A stretch of 64,000 bases of DNA, taken from contig CM055101.1 in assembly GCA_029204225.1 (NCBI GenBank), positions 34,663,683-34,727,682 of the forward strand. The letters are read 5' to 3'. The DNA is from Diphasiastrum complanatum (lineage: Eukaryota > Streptophyta > Lycopodiopsida > Lycopodiales > Lycopodiaceae). Positions 39,167 through 51,024 of the stretch are shown here, piece by piece; the first letter of the stretch is position 1; each line of letters begins with the position of its first letter. Both the position numbers and the translations under genes were made by a program. The notes below the pieces were generated by a model. That model searched no databases, had not been told where the DNA came from, and worked only from the letters and a program-made list of their open reading frames with translations.

Positions 39167-42100
39167 ATGGAGGGAGGAATTCCAACTGAGGCTGCCGAGA
39201 TTGCCTCTCCACTGGCAAACATGACGATTTCTTCTTGGAATGGGGATCACCCTGACAAGATGCTGCGGGATTTGATCGGAAAGAATCGCAATGGCAACAA
39301 AAGTATACGACTTGCAGCTGGGCTAACGTGTCTTCAGTTCACCATGGCCATATATGCCACATTTCTTCTCTATTTTATGAGCCCAACTGTAGATCACGCG
39401 CCAGGCCCAGATACACCTTGGGCATTTCACGTCGCGAGGCGATGGCGGCAGCTGTTGGTGCAGAATAACTCCACTTTAAAAAGCGTTTGCCAACATGAGC
39501 AACTCAACTTTGATCAGAAGATTTCGAATGATACTGCCACAATAATGGCAAAGACGGAGCTATTCCAAGACGTTCTCAAGCATCAACAGCTGACGCGGGG
39601 CTGCGAAACTCTTTCTGAGCTTCTCAGTTTGCCATCTTCTTCCACCAAAGCCTCACCAAAAGTGACAGTCATCCTGAATCACCACAAGCGCAAGACACTG
39701 TGCATGCAGCTGGATGCCTTGCTTCAACAGACGCTACCTTTCTATAGCGTGTGGGTGCTTGCATTTGCAACTCCAATCGAAAGTTCACTGCGACAGATCA
39801 TACAGGCATATAATGATTCTCGCATCCACTTCATGACATCCACTTATGACTTCAAGTACTATGGCAGGTTCCAATTTTCATTACAGGCAGAAAATGCAGA
39901 CTACCTTTACTTTCTTGATGATGACATGCTTCCTGGAAAGAAGATGCTTCAAATTTTAGCACATGTTTCTGGCACAGAGAAGTACGGCCGCTCCTTGCTG
40001 GGAAGCATTGGGCGCGTCCTCCCCTTCAGGCAGAAAGATTTCAGCTTTCCTAGCTACAGGAAATTCAGGAGCAAGGAAGCGGGTTTGTATCTTCCAGATC
40101 CTGCTTATAACATTGTCGTAGATCGGCTTTTGCAGGTGGATTTTTTGTCAAGTTCATGGTTCCTCCCAGCAGATCTCGTTAGAACTATTTTTTATGAGAT
40201 GCCCTTCACATTTGCAACAGGCGAGGATCTCCATTTAAGGTGAGAATTTTGGGGTTTAACATGTATCGCCTGTCCGCAGTCCTGTGACTAAAAGAGTAGT
40301 GGCCGCCCAAGCTTTCTCTGTTGTCTGGAAGTATTTAAGGGTGCTTGACAGCATTCACAAAATAATCCCCTACTTCCTACACTGAAAGATATAACCAACT
40401 TCCAAGTATAACCGCTCCCTGAAGGAGGAATGGATTCCCTGTGTTGCTGGCTCTTCTAATTTCTGAACCTAACTCATCATAGCCGCTGACAAAGGAAATG
40501 ATGCTTAATGTATTGTCACCACCATGCTACATTCTAAAGAATATTGGGTTGATCCATCAGAAGTTAAGTCTGCCACTTGCTACTCGCACGTGCTTGCTAA
40601 ATCAGTGTGCTTTGCCGTTGGCACTTTTCTGATTTTATGATGTGAGAGTGGCGTATAGTTGTCATCTCTTGTTTGATTAATTTGTGGTTTCTTTGATGAT
40701 GGGGTTTATGATGAGAACTTTCGTATTCTCCTAAGCACTATTGCAAATCATTTGCCTGATTTGATGCTTTTTGTGAACTTGGCAGCTATCAACTACAGAA
40801 GTATCACGGCATTAGTTCATTCGTAGTTCCAGTTGATCCCGGGGACAGGGCTACGTGGGGTGATAGAGAACATCGTCTCGCCTATGTTTCTGAAACAACT
40901 GTTATACGCAAAGATGTAGTTCAAATACGAGATGATCAGTGGTGGAGGGCAATGTCTCGTGGCTATGTGACACAATGGGCCACAATGCACCCTCAAAAGA
41001 GTGATGTCCTCTTCTATGCCCACTCTCTTGGAGAAGTTCTTGATTTAGCTCCACTCATTTTAAGATTTCGTACTATGCCAGGGAAAAAGGCCTTCCTAGT
41101 GGTATCTGGAGGGACGCATTGCCCTTGTGAAGAGGCAGCAATCGTGCTTGGCTGGTCACCAAATTCTTGTCATGAACGCCGTTTTAAGATCTTTGATCTT
41201 GGAATTGGATCGGTTCCAGCAACAGGGTTTCGTGTGCCACTTTTCCACCAGATTGTTACAAGTATGAAGGGGTTGATTAGGATTCACTCACCTGCTCTGA
41301 TAATCACAATTGCAGATGCAATGCCTGAGGTCCGTGCTGCATTGTCTGCGTCTACATCAGGATCTAACACTTCACTGGTGCAATTACCACGTCCTGATAT
41401 TGAGCATGCTCTCTGGATGGCTAATGTTAAATCTGCATCTTTGAGAAGTAAGACAGCACTGAGCATCTTTCTCCTTTTCTCTGCATCCTTCTAGATTAAT
41501 GAACACAGCTCTTCTAAATGCGTATTAGTGGTTTGCTATATACAAATTATTTTGCCTTAGGGATTATAGAAGCTAATCAGGAGATTATTGCTCTTATTTT
41601 ATGATGGCGAGATTCTTACATGAAATCCTGTGTATTTGACAGAGTGGAATAAGATGCAGATATCAATTAATGTGATTACACAAGATCGCCCTTTGTCGCT
41701 GCAAAGGCTTTTATCATCAATCAGTACTGCCTATTACTTGGGCGACACAATTCGGCTGTCATTTAACTTGGACAGGGGAGTAGATGCACAAACTTTACAG
41801 ATTGTCGATGACTTTCATTGGCCACATGGGGACAAGCTTATTCGGAGAAAAATAGTTCCTGGTGGGCTTATAAGAGCCGTAAGCGAGAGCTGGTACCCCA
41901 CTTCAGATGATGATTTTGGATTGCTACTTGAAGATGACATAGAAGTGTCACCTTTTTTCTACATGTGGCTGAAATATTCTTTGCTTACATATTATTATGA
42001 TCCTGCAGGAGCAATTCCTGAATTGAATGCAATTGCTTTATTTACCCCAAGGGTAATAGAGGTTGTCAAAGAGAGACCACGTTGGAATTCTACAGACTTT

Positions 42101-42661
42101 TTCAAAAGGTTGCATCCACATACACCTTATTTGCACCAGCTTCCCTGCAGCTGGGGTGCTTTGTTCTTCCCAAAGCATTGGCGTGAATTCTATCATTACA
42201 TGGGCACTAGATACACTGAGAATGCCAAGATGAATGCTGTGCAAATTCTACACTCCAGAACCAATGGATGGCAAGCATCATGGAAAAAGTTTCTTATTGA
42301 TCTCATGTATTTGAGAGGGTATGTTACTCTCTATCCCAGCTTTCCTAATCAGACTAGTTTCTCCACCAACCATATGGAACCTGGTGCACACATTAATGCC
42401 TCTGATAATGTTGTCAACCACAACAAGGAAGACTTTGAAGTTTCATTGATCAGGACTGAATTTTGGAGACTCTTGCCTCAACAACAGCTACCTCCTGCAT
42501 CAAAGTTGCCAGTGATCAATCTTTTCAATCAAGCCATTACATTGAAGGGTTTGAAGGCTGCTGGTGCAAGCTTAGGTCAAGATGTGCTACCATGCAATCA
42601 CAATGAAATTGTTATTGCCGATGTGCTGACAGGGGAACCTCGTGAATGTGGCAAATTCTAA
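39167..42661 (+). CDS. Putative Golgi glycosyltransferase with two GT-A-like regions, three exons
   Basis: Proposed exons 39167-40239, 40786-41447 and 41643-42661 join in frame to 917 codons. Splice sites are AG|GTGAGA, GGCAG|C, GA|GTAAGA and GACAG|AG. Residues about 49-71 (LAAGLTCLQFTMAIYATFLL) form one membrane anchor after a short cytosolic tail, as in type II Golgi enzymes. Region 1 (about 170-350) has SPKVTVILNHHKRKTL and a DxD-type site YLYFLDDDMLPG. Region 2 (exon 3) starts MQISINVITQDRPLSLQRLL and has LLLEDDIEVSPFFYMWL, like GT2/GT13-type nucleotide-sugar binding sites. The substrate cannot be told. An out-of-frame ATG at 39136 opens a short uORF overlapping the start, so initiation at a later Met (39221) is possible. 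No disabling change is seen. Confidence 0.88.
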
Positions 42662-43170
42662 GCTCACCCCTTGTGGTAGTTTCAGCCCTGCTTGAGCTAT
42701 TTGTTATGTGCATAGATCACTAGGCTTTCAACTAGAGATGCAATGAAGCCACACCACAACCTTTTACAATTTTGCACTTCAGTTCTATCCGGTACATGCA
42801 GCAATACAGAAGTGAAAGGAGACATTTATGACAGTGTGATCATCATTAGCGTGTGCTTTCTTTAACAACTTCCAGTGCCTTAGTGCTCTTTCCTCAGAGA
42901 AGAGCAAAGCTTTATATGCACACTGAAAATGCTTCAGTTTCAAGGCATTGTTGTATGTGCCTCATATGTCAATTGAAAGCTCAAAACCCTGCCCACCATA
43001 GTTTCAAGTTTTTTATGCTCCTCCACAGTCATGTTCTATTTGATAGTCTTTTTTTTCTAATTTCACCAACTTTCCACATAATGGATGCTATCACATTCTT
43101 CTCACCCAGGATCTTTTACTTGGTTGCACTCCAAAGGCTTGGAAAGAGACCATAAATGATTATGTGAGTA
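42662..43170 (+). other. 3' flank of the glycosyltransferase gene
   Basis: Probable 3' UTR and flank; no gene recognised. It is T-rich with short frames only. Confidence 0.4.
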
Positions 43171-43870
43171 TGTCGGACGGGACGTAGTATCAAGAATTGA
43201 TCCGCTAAGGAGACTTGCCACACATAAATCTATATCTTCATAGTGCTTGAGAGCCACAAATTGTATCGATTCTATGCTCTTGAATGCATCAATAGGAGCT
43301 TCCTAACAGTTTATCCAAGTTTATCCAAGCAAGGAGCAAGAGGCATATCCATATAAATAGACTTGTCTCATCTTTCTCAATCTTTTAGGCGAGCAAGAAT
43401 AGACCTTAATTATCTCCCTTTAGAGGTATGTTCCCTTGAGTCCATGACTAAAGGTTATAAAAGGACGATAGGCCTTGGGAGAGAATTCATATTGGAGAAA
43501 CCCTTTCCAAGAGGATCATGGATGAGAGGACATATAGAGAGATGGTCTAATTGTGAGGTGAGTGTTTACGGTTGAGGACAATCCACTTGGTTGATATAGT
43601 CTAGGCCAAAGTATTCTAGAATAAATTTAGTATGACATCTAGACTTGCTTTATGATTCTAACTTCATTTCTATGCCTTTCTTGGATTCTTTGCTCTTTCT
43701 TGAAAAATTTGTCCACTTGGCTCTTTGACCTTTGTCTTGGCAATTTGGCCTACTTGGATTTAGAGAAAGCCTACTTAATTGAGCTAGGGCTGATTCAACC
43801 AGAGTACGGTTCTTCCTCTCGGCTAAGCCATTAGACTGAGGACTATAATCCTGTTTTGAGGACGTTATAT
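43171..43870 (+). repeat. LTR-like sequence mixed with a copia scrap
   Basis: A TATA-like CCATATAAATAGAC lies near 43350 and a standard copia primer site follows at 43871. However, 43779-43858 on the minus strand encodes PQSNGLAERKNRTLVESAL, a copia integrase motif, so this is a composite. LTR ends were not established. Confidence 0.4.
43779..43858 (-). pseudogene. Copia integrase scrap
   Basis: The minus strand reads QSNGLAERKNRTLVESALAQ, matching the conserved region around the catalytic glutamate of copia integrases. The homology stops after about 25 codons. Confidence 0.7.
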
Positions 43871-43883
43871 TGGTATCAGAGCC
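43871..43883 (+). other. Copia primer binding site, orphan
   Basis: Exact TGGTATCAGAGCC, but no gag follows. The histone-protease cassette starts about 200 bp downstream. Confidence 0.75.
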
Positions 43884-44076
43884 AGTCTAAGCAGGATTTA
43901 CCATCGAAAGTGCTAAGTGGAAATCTCGACGTTTTCTCGAGAATCCGACAGAGTAAGCGACAAACGGTGGAATTGTGGAATTTACTTCCCGTTGGAAATA
44001 ATTTTCGAATTGACAATCAGCAAATACATGCCAATCATCATGTCTTTTTATCAATATAGAAAATTGCATTCCAATA

Positions 44077-46242
44077 TTACACTATGAACACAACCTGATT
44101 GTAAGAATCTATATTGATATCAATAAAAACTCCATAAACGGGTTGTTTACATGTAAAATGATTGTATCTTCTTTTTTTTTTGATGTATCTCTTTTCAGTA
44201 AATTTTTCTATATATTCAGTATCAGTATTAGGAATTGATAAGGGAACAGTTCCCTCTTCTATAATCTCGCCTTCCTCTGTTTCGGGAAGGACTTCTATGT
44301 CTTTTAAAACAAAAGGCCTCTTTGCTATATCTTTTTGATCATATATAATAAAGTCTGCATCCTGAGCAACTTGAATGGTTGTTAAGACAGGAGCAGCTTG
44401 TTTTTGAGGGCCCTCGATTTCAGGTGCAACGCTTACATCGTTCTGTACATAGGTTCTGATCAACTCTTGCCGAAATATATATACATCGTCAGGAGTATAC
44501 GGCTCGAGAGTGAACTGTCATCACAAAACACGTGAATCAGCAAATTACAAACAATGATAGTAAAGAAATATGAATCAGAATGAAAGGAATTACAAATGAA
44601 CAGAATATTACCTTTTCAATATCTACATCCACTTGTGAATTATACCACTCAAAAAAGAGCTTTGTATTGTCCAGGATGAACCATGCACAACTGAAAGTGT
44701 CTATTTGCAATACACACTACATATATTGAACGAAAATTAGTAAAATTATTACGAAAAAATTTATTTATACTATGATGATAGATTCAAACTAAAAAAAAAA
44801 TACATGAATATCAAAGATAAATTGAATATACCTTGAGAGATTTAATGGTTATCTCTCCAATTGAGGTTGCCGTTGTCGGTATTTCTCGAACAACATCATG
44901 AAGTAGAAAATCAAATTCTCTATGTGTATTAGCAGCCAAGTTTACTTTTACACATAGAAAATTTGATACTCCCTCCTTATTTATCTTTACATAAAGATTG
45001 TCCAGGCTTCAATGCCGACTGCAACAATCAAAGTAAAAATTAAAGCCATCCTTACTTATTAAAACAATGTCGATTGCAACAATCCAAATTAAAGCAATAA
45101 AAACAAACGAGTAATCCTTACTTATTCTCATATGGAATCAGATAAAATTTTGCCACTGGACTGCATTTGATGAAATATAAAGTCTTATAAAAATCGACCT
45201 CTTTTGCCTTCATCGGTCTCATAAAAAATGGACTAACAACAAAAACTACACCATGAGAATCGCAACTAATACTATTCTACAAAAAAGATCCTCCGACTTC
45301 TACTATTACATCTGTAATCTCTGATGTTTTATCTTTCAGGTCCGCACAAAATTGGAGATCTAATCTAAAGCTTCTATGTGAATCTGGAAGAAAGAAATCA
45401 AAATAATTGTCGAGAAGATCGATTTAATTAGCTAAGTAAGCCTCATACTAGTTATAATGGTCAGAATCAAAATAAAATTGCGTAGGATCGTATGGAATTT
45501 TGACAAAAAGATTATGTACAGGAGCAAAAAGAGAAGTAGATATAATGTTTACAGATTTCTTGGTTATTTTGTCGAGCTCCTCTCGGGTAATCATCACTTT
45601 TGGTGAAGAAACCTTTTGAGAAGCAAGACGAATAACACGAGGAGGAGAGGGTGATTCTCGGTCTGAATCAGATTCTCCAGCATATGATTTAGAGCTCAAG
45701 ATGATGTGGGGTCTCTTGGCAGAGATAACTCTAGGAGGAAGAGAAGCAGCTAGCCTTCGAGATCCAGCTTTCTTGGGAACAGGCTGCTTCCTTTTCCTCC
45801 TAGAGGTAGTCGGCAAGTTTGTTCTATCCAGAGGCAAGTCTCTGGAGGTGCTGACGTTATCCACATGCAGACCAGAATAACTGTCCCGAAGTCTTCTGAG
45901 AATGACAAAATCTTTTGGCATGATGGTGACACGCTTACCACGCATGGCCAAAAGACAGGTATCCTCAAAAAACTGGGCCAGAAAGTCTTCTACAACACTC
46001 TGTAAGGCCTACATGGCTGTCACGGCAAAACGAACATCTAGCCCAAGTGACAGAGTGACATTCCTGACAGATCGGCCGAAAGGAACTCTAGGGATCAACA
46101 ATTTAGTTGATCTATGGAGTCTTCTAATCTCCCTCAGCCAGATTTGCTTTTTGCCACATCTACGGCCAGTGCCAGGGGGAACGCGAGCATGGAATGCCTG
46201 TACAGTGGTTATGGCACGGGCAGTGGATTTGGTCCTAGCCAT
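44077..46242 (-). pseudogene. Histone H3-like / Ulp1-like fusion, copy A (gene 1A)
   Basis: Starts at 46242 with MARTKSTAR, matching the H3 tail, then a complete H3 fold: WLREIRRLHRSTKLLIP (alpha-N), PFGRSVRNVT, FLAQFFEDTCLLA and KRVTIMPKDFVILRRLRD. A basic linker (SRRKRKQPVPKKAGSRRLAA) follows, then a domain shared with copy B. Its last exons show RH-stop-SL near 45010 and FSCAWFILDN near 44660, the His and Cys boxes of Ulp1/C48 peptidases. Exon 1 ends at a GTAAGG donor at 45121; later exons are at about 45010-44830, 44700-44610 and 44510-44077. In-frame stops at 46009, 45448, 45424 and 45277 and one near 45000 make it a pseudogene. The last exon extends further than in copy B. Confidence 0.85.
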
Positions 46243-47056
46243 CATTCTAAAAATTAAAAAAAGTAAATTAGAAAAAAAAAAGTTTGAACCCAAGCGCAAG
46301 AAATGAAATTTTTTTTTTTTGCGCTTGAGATCGATACCAGAATTGAATATTGGATTCGAGCACACGGTGAGAAGGCGGAGTGTTTTGCGATGAGAGAGCG
46401 TGCTCGAGAGCGATATTGGGAGTGAAAACCGAAAATTCTGCAAAAAAAAATTGAAAATTCCGAGGTTGTATATATAGGAAATTTTTGCACATGTGAAAAA
46501 ATAGCTGATGACATGTGTCGACATCTAATTGGTCCATGCGTATTGTCCGTACTGACAATTATGACTCAATTATGAGGCCACGTGGGCCTGGGCACAACAC
46601 GAATCAGATTTGGACATGTGTCATTTTGCACGTGATAGATGTCAGATCAATCATTGTCTGTACGACAGAATATTCTTGACGAATCATGCGTCGACACATG
46701 TCACTTAGGAATTCCTCCACACGTGCGAAATATTTTTATAAGTAGGCCATTTCTGGTGCGAACTTTCACACAAATTTTTGATTTCTTATCCGAATATCGA
46801 TTTCAAGCGCGCCCTTTCCACTGTTTACGCTCTGTTGACTTACTTGCGCCTGGAACTGATACTGCCTGGTCCGATATCGCATTCAAGTGCACCTTACATC
46901 TCATTTTTTTTTTATCTTTGTACACGCACTAAGATTCGATACCCTGTTTCCATATATTTCTTTTGAACGCACATTGACTTGAGGTTCTTATCTGACCTGC
47001 ATTTTGCACCTGAGAGCGATATTGGAAATTTTACATTTGTATTTTTTGCTCAAAAT
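46243..47056. promoter_or_regulatory. Bidirectional promoter region A
   Basis: Lies between divergent genes 1A and 2A. A minus-strand TATA (CTATATATACAAC) lies near 46470 and a plus-strand TATA (TTTTATAAGTAGG) near 46735. Between them are G-box or near-G-box words (GCCACGTGGGC, GGACATGTGTC, GCACGTGA, CCACACGTGCG). A GAGAGCGATATTGG word appears in both leaders, near 46408 and 47012. Confidence 0.6.
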
Positions 47057-48579
47057 GTCTAATTTCGATTCTAGTTTGTTTTTTTTTTTTTTTTTTTTTT
47101 TTTCAGGAATTTGGTATTAGTGATAATTTAGGATATTTCAAATCTCTTTTTTCTCTTTTTTTTTTTATTCTTCCTTCTATTACTAAGGGTCCTGGTGTGG
47201 AAGCATCTTCTGAGATTTATCTCAGATTTAAGTCTCTGCTCAGTTTTCCCATATTTAGATCTCAGAATAAGGACATGATTCATTATCAGGACCTGGTGGC
47301 ACTAGACAAGCATAGTTATAAAGCTAAGCTTGACAAAATGTTCACCAAGTTACATAATGATTTCAAGTTTGTAGATGAGTGCCCAATTCACAATAAAAAA
47401 TGTTGATTTGTTGATTTTCAGTCTACATTTGTTTTTTTTTTTTTTTGGTTAAATATTTATGACGATTCGGAAGCTGGTCCTTCCACTTCTGAAGGTGCTT
47501 CTTCCAATGGTACAAAGTCTAAAAAGTCGAAGATTGTAGATATACAAACTTTTTTTATTGATTCGAACGTTAGTTTAGATGACTGTACAAAATTTGATCC
47601 TGCACGAAACAAGACATCGTTTATTGGCCCTAGAACTCCCAATACCCTTTCTCCTTCTGATAAATGTCTTATCACATTGTCTACTTATAATATAGATAAT
47701 AATTTTTTTTGACATTATCGGATATATCGGATCTTTTTTATTTCACTGAAGCTGAGACTCTTTGCATTTTGAGCAAAGAGCTTGATGAATTTTCAGATAT
47801 AGTTGATTTTGATGCCGATGATCTTCTCCCTGGTGTTGACGATGTACATAATGATGAGTTTTACTCAGAGAAATATTGCTTTGGCTGTGGAGGAAATGCA
47901 CAATAAAGAAGATGATCTACCTTCTGAAGAGGAATTTTTCAGAATTCAAAGTCAACTTAGTTTTTTAAAACCAACTATCTATTCACCAACTATATTGACA
48001 TCGAGAGGTGGACATTATTGATGGAGAGACAACAATCAAGGAAGACAATGTTGAATGTGTAAGTTATGTATCTTATTATGGACTAGTAGATTCGTTATGT
48101 CAGATTATATACTTGAGCTTACTTTGGATTTTTTCATTTTAGAAAACATTTTTTCTTGATGATTTTGCAATTCGTCGAGGAGGGCGGAGATCTTCTGCAA
48201 GAAAATTTTCAAGAGATCATGCACTGGGGCATTATTCAAAGTTCTTCAAGAATAATGAAATTAGTGTTTTCCATTCAAAGTTTCATCAACATGGTGAGAC
48301 AATGATTATGGCAATCAAGGCTCTGTCTCATTTTCTTGGAGGACATAATTTTAATAAGGTGCATAGAATAATTTTTGTAAAGAAAACTATTGCACTTAAA
48401 ATTTAGGATATGGACCAGTGAATTCCATGTTCAGATCATCTCATTTTGCATTGTATGTTGCTTACGTTGATCTGAGTAAGCATGAAAACTATGAGCTGTT
48501 GGATCCATACGAAAGAAGAAAATTGTTGCATGATTCTAAGTTGCAACTTTCATTAGAGAAAATATTGAAAGCAGAGTAG
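47057..48579 (+). pseudogene. Acidic protein of the cassette, copy A (gene 2A)
   Basis: Homologous to 55214-56720. From an ATG at 47057 (MSNFDSSL), interrupted by a T25 run, coding-like pieces follow. They are SEIYLRFKSLLSFPIF (47200-47400), ELDEFSDIVDFDADDLLPGV near 47780-47830, and LPSEEEFFRIQSQLSFLKP near 47930. A basic segment DDFAIRRGGRRSSARKFSRD lies near 48160, then RIIFVKKTIALKI and YVDLSKHENYELLDPYERRK, ending at 48579. Frames change several times; some changes may be introns (GTGTAAG near 48056, TTTTAG near 48143). Function unknown: an acidic middle and a basic C-terminal part. Confidence 0.6.
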
Positions 48580-48639
48580 ATACTGCTGAATTGTACTTTG
48601 TAAAAATTTTCATTTAATATACAAAATTTTATTGTGTGT

Positions 48640-50593
48640 CTATTGCCTATTGGCTTGTATAAATTTGCATACTTTTTGAATTTTTTTATAATCCGTCGAT
48701 TTTGTATTATGACAAATTTGGATTCTTCTGTAAAACCATTGGAAACGTTGCAGTATATAGATGTTCTTTGTGCTAGTCCCACCATGTTGTGTACTTTTAT
48801 GAAATGCCGCTCTTGCTTGCCAATGAGATTTTTCCATTCCTTGCGATGACCATATGCTAAGACTTCCACTATTTCTTGCAAAGAATGTCGAATGATGCCG
48901 TAATATGTGCTGCATGTCATAAAAACATAATCTAACTCAGTACCAAAAGTATCTAATTTAATTGCACATATTTGTTTATAGTAGTGTAACATCGAAATCT
49001 TATCATATAATGTGTTATATGATCAACACCCCATGCACTTTGAACTGCATCCACAAATTCATTGGTTGTTTTCTGTATCATTTGTACATCAGTATTTGAA
49101 AACTTATTTTTTCTCAAGTATTTCACCATGTTGTCTAATTTTTTCCAAACTTCTACCTTGTGTATACGATAGAACCTTAATCTTCGAAATCTTGAGTTGC
49201 TGCAATAATCCCTTTCCAAACCGAGTATTGAATCTTGGATTGTTTGCCAGAATAATTTGATAAAAATCTTCGAGCTTGGATCCTCCAATGCTCGGCTTGC
49301 ATGGAATATTTTCTGTTTTACCTGATAGCTTGTCGTCTTTTTTTATTTTAATGTGGCCTTTATGTAAGCCTACTTTAGACAACACATCCTCTAATATGGA
49401 AATAGCTTCCTTCGCATCTGCCTTTGGCTCAGAATTCCATGCAAACAAGATGTGAAGGTATATTAGTTTTTCTATAATACGCACCTCCGCGTACAGATAT
49501 GAACATTCTGAAGAGGAATCGGTAGTACGGGTTTCAATTAGGATCTTCTCGATCTCTTGATATTCATGTATTCCTTATGTCTTTTGTTGTCTTCATGCAG
49601 TACAAACAAGGGTGTTTAGAGTTAGCGCCATGGGATACATTGAACATACATTTTAATGTCTTCAGATCTCCTGCTAAATGCCATTCAATGTTGAAAGTGC
49701 CTATTCCAAGAATATTGAGTGGAACTCCCTCCATGTGATTTTTTAGTGGCAGGATATGACGTTCTATTAAATATCCATGAGAGAATGTCATGGTCTTCTT
49801 TCATCACCTATAAGAGAATACAAAAATGTGTTAGCCTTATAATATTAACACAGAAAAGATTTCCCAAATGAAATCCATATTAAAATGATTATCCCTAATG
49901 ATTATGCGAAGGAACTACTACACCTGAAATGCTGCCAACCACTAGATATCATTTTCTGATTGAACACTGAAATTGAGGCCTTCTGAGTCTTCTAAATTTG
50001 AAAGTGCTCCATTCATGATCGTGAGACTGACTCTTTCCATTTTTTGTCCTTTTATAATTTCAGACTCATCTAAATTGAGGACAACTATTAACTTGTTATT
50101 GACATTCTCATTTGTTATACCGTAAAAATTTATGATGAATGTTAGTAACTGATTAATGTCAATAAATAAATTGTTGGAATTGTTATATGCTAGACTTTCT
50201 CCTTTCGAGCAATACACTTCATTGATATGAGATGGATTACCAACTATTGTCTGCATATCTTGGTTTAACATGTCTCTTCTTTTTTTAAGATGAAATGGTC
50301 GTGAGATTGGAAACTTTTTAATATTTACCTGTGCAAATGCCTCATTTATTATCTTAAACATTGTTGCATATGCTTCTCTACTGATGCTAGAAAAGTCACA
50401 TGCCCCCTGAATCAATGTAGTGTCTAATATTTTTCCAACTTCATTCATAATGCTATCAATAACTGAAGCCTTAATCTTTTTCATTTTGTTATTGTTTAAC
50501 ATTGATTTCATAGATTTAGAACTCAAGATAGATCCTAGTGAGTTTCCAATCGAAATCTCATCGGCCAAATGGTCTTCAATAACCAATGCTGAT
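48640..50593 (-). pseudogene. Transposase-like protein of the cassette, copy A (gene 3A)
   Basis: Exon 50593-49924 begins after an intron AG at the same place as in copy B. It reads SKSMKSMLNNNKMKKIKASV, DTTLIQGACDFSSISREAYA and KLIVVLNLDESEIIKGQKM, with a TAG where copy B has Trp (near 49945). The next exon has EWHLAGDLKTLKCMFNVSHG then HPCLYCMK near 49600-49690, and later EKLIYLHILFAWN (near 49450). A C-terminal part follows near 48650-48900 (GSLSIWSSQGMEKSHWQARA in one frame). The Asp, Asp-with-CxxC and RxxE order resembles RAG/CACTA-like DDE enzymes. That assignment is inferred from motif layout only. Several frameshifts. Confidence 0.6.
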
Positions 50594-51024
50594 CTGCATT
50601 GCAAATATAATGTTCATGAAAATGTCAGTAGAAATTAGGACACTCATAGTATTCACAGTAGTATAATAAGCAAATCAATAGAAAATTGCATTACAAGGGT
50701 TCTCAAACTTAGAAGGGCCGTTTGTTACGAGTTTTTTTTTTCCCTCTCTGTTTATGTCCATGTGGCCCAATCGGTTCTTGACATAGTGGCTTCCATGTAA
50801 CATAACTCGCCTGACCCGAAAAACACAATTCATATTTGGGCAAATTTGAATTTCCGGTCCGGTAGATTGGAAGCATACTATTGGCTGGCGTGTGCAACGA
50901 CTGGTTGACTAAACTGCTTGAATTTACCTCAAGTTAAAATTATCTTGGGGCTCACAAATTGGTTTGGCGCCTATTATACTCTGGACTCTCATATTGACGA
51001 GTTCAAACGTGAACTCTTCAAGCT

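Noticed and set aside
44077-46242. An ordinary host histone H3 gene or pseudogene
   Set aside because: The fold is far more divergent than any canonical plant H3, it is followed by a long linker and protease-like exons, and the same fusion recurs 8.1 kb away.
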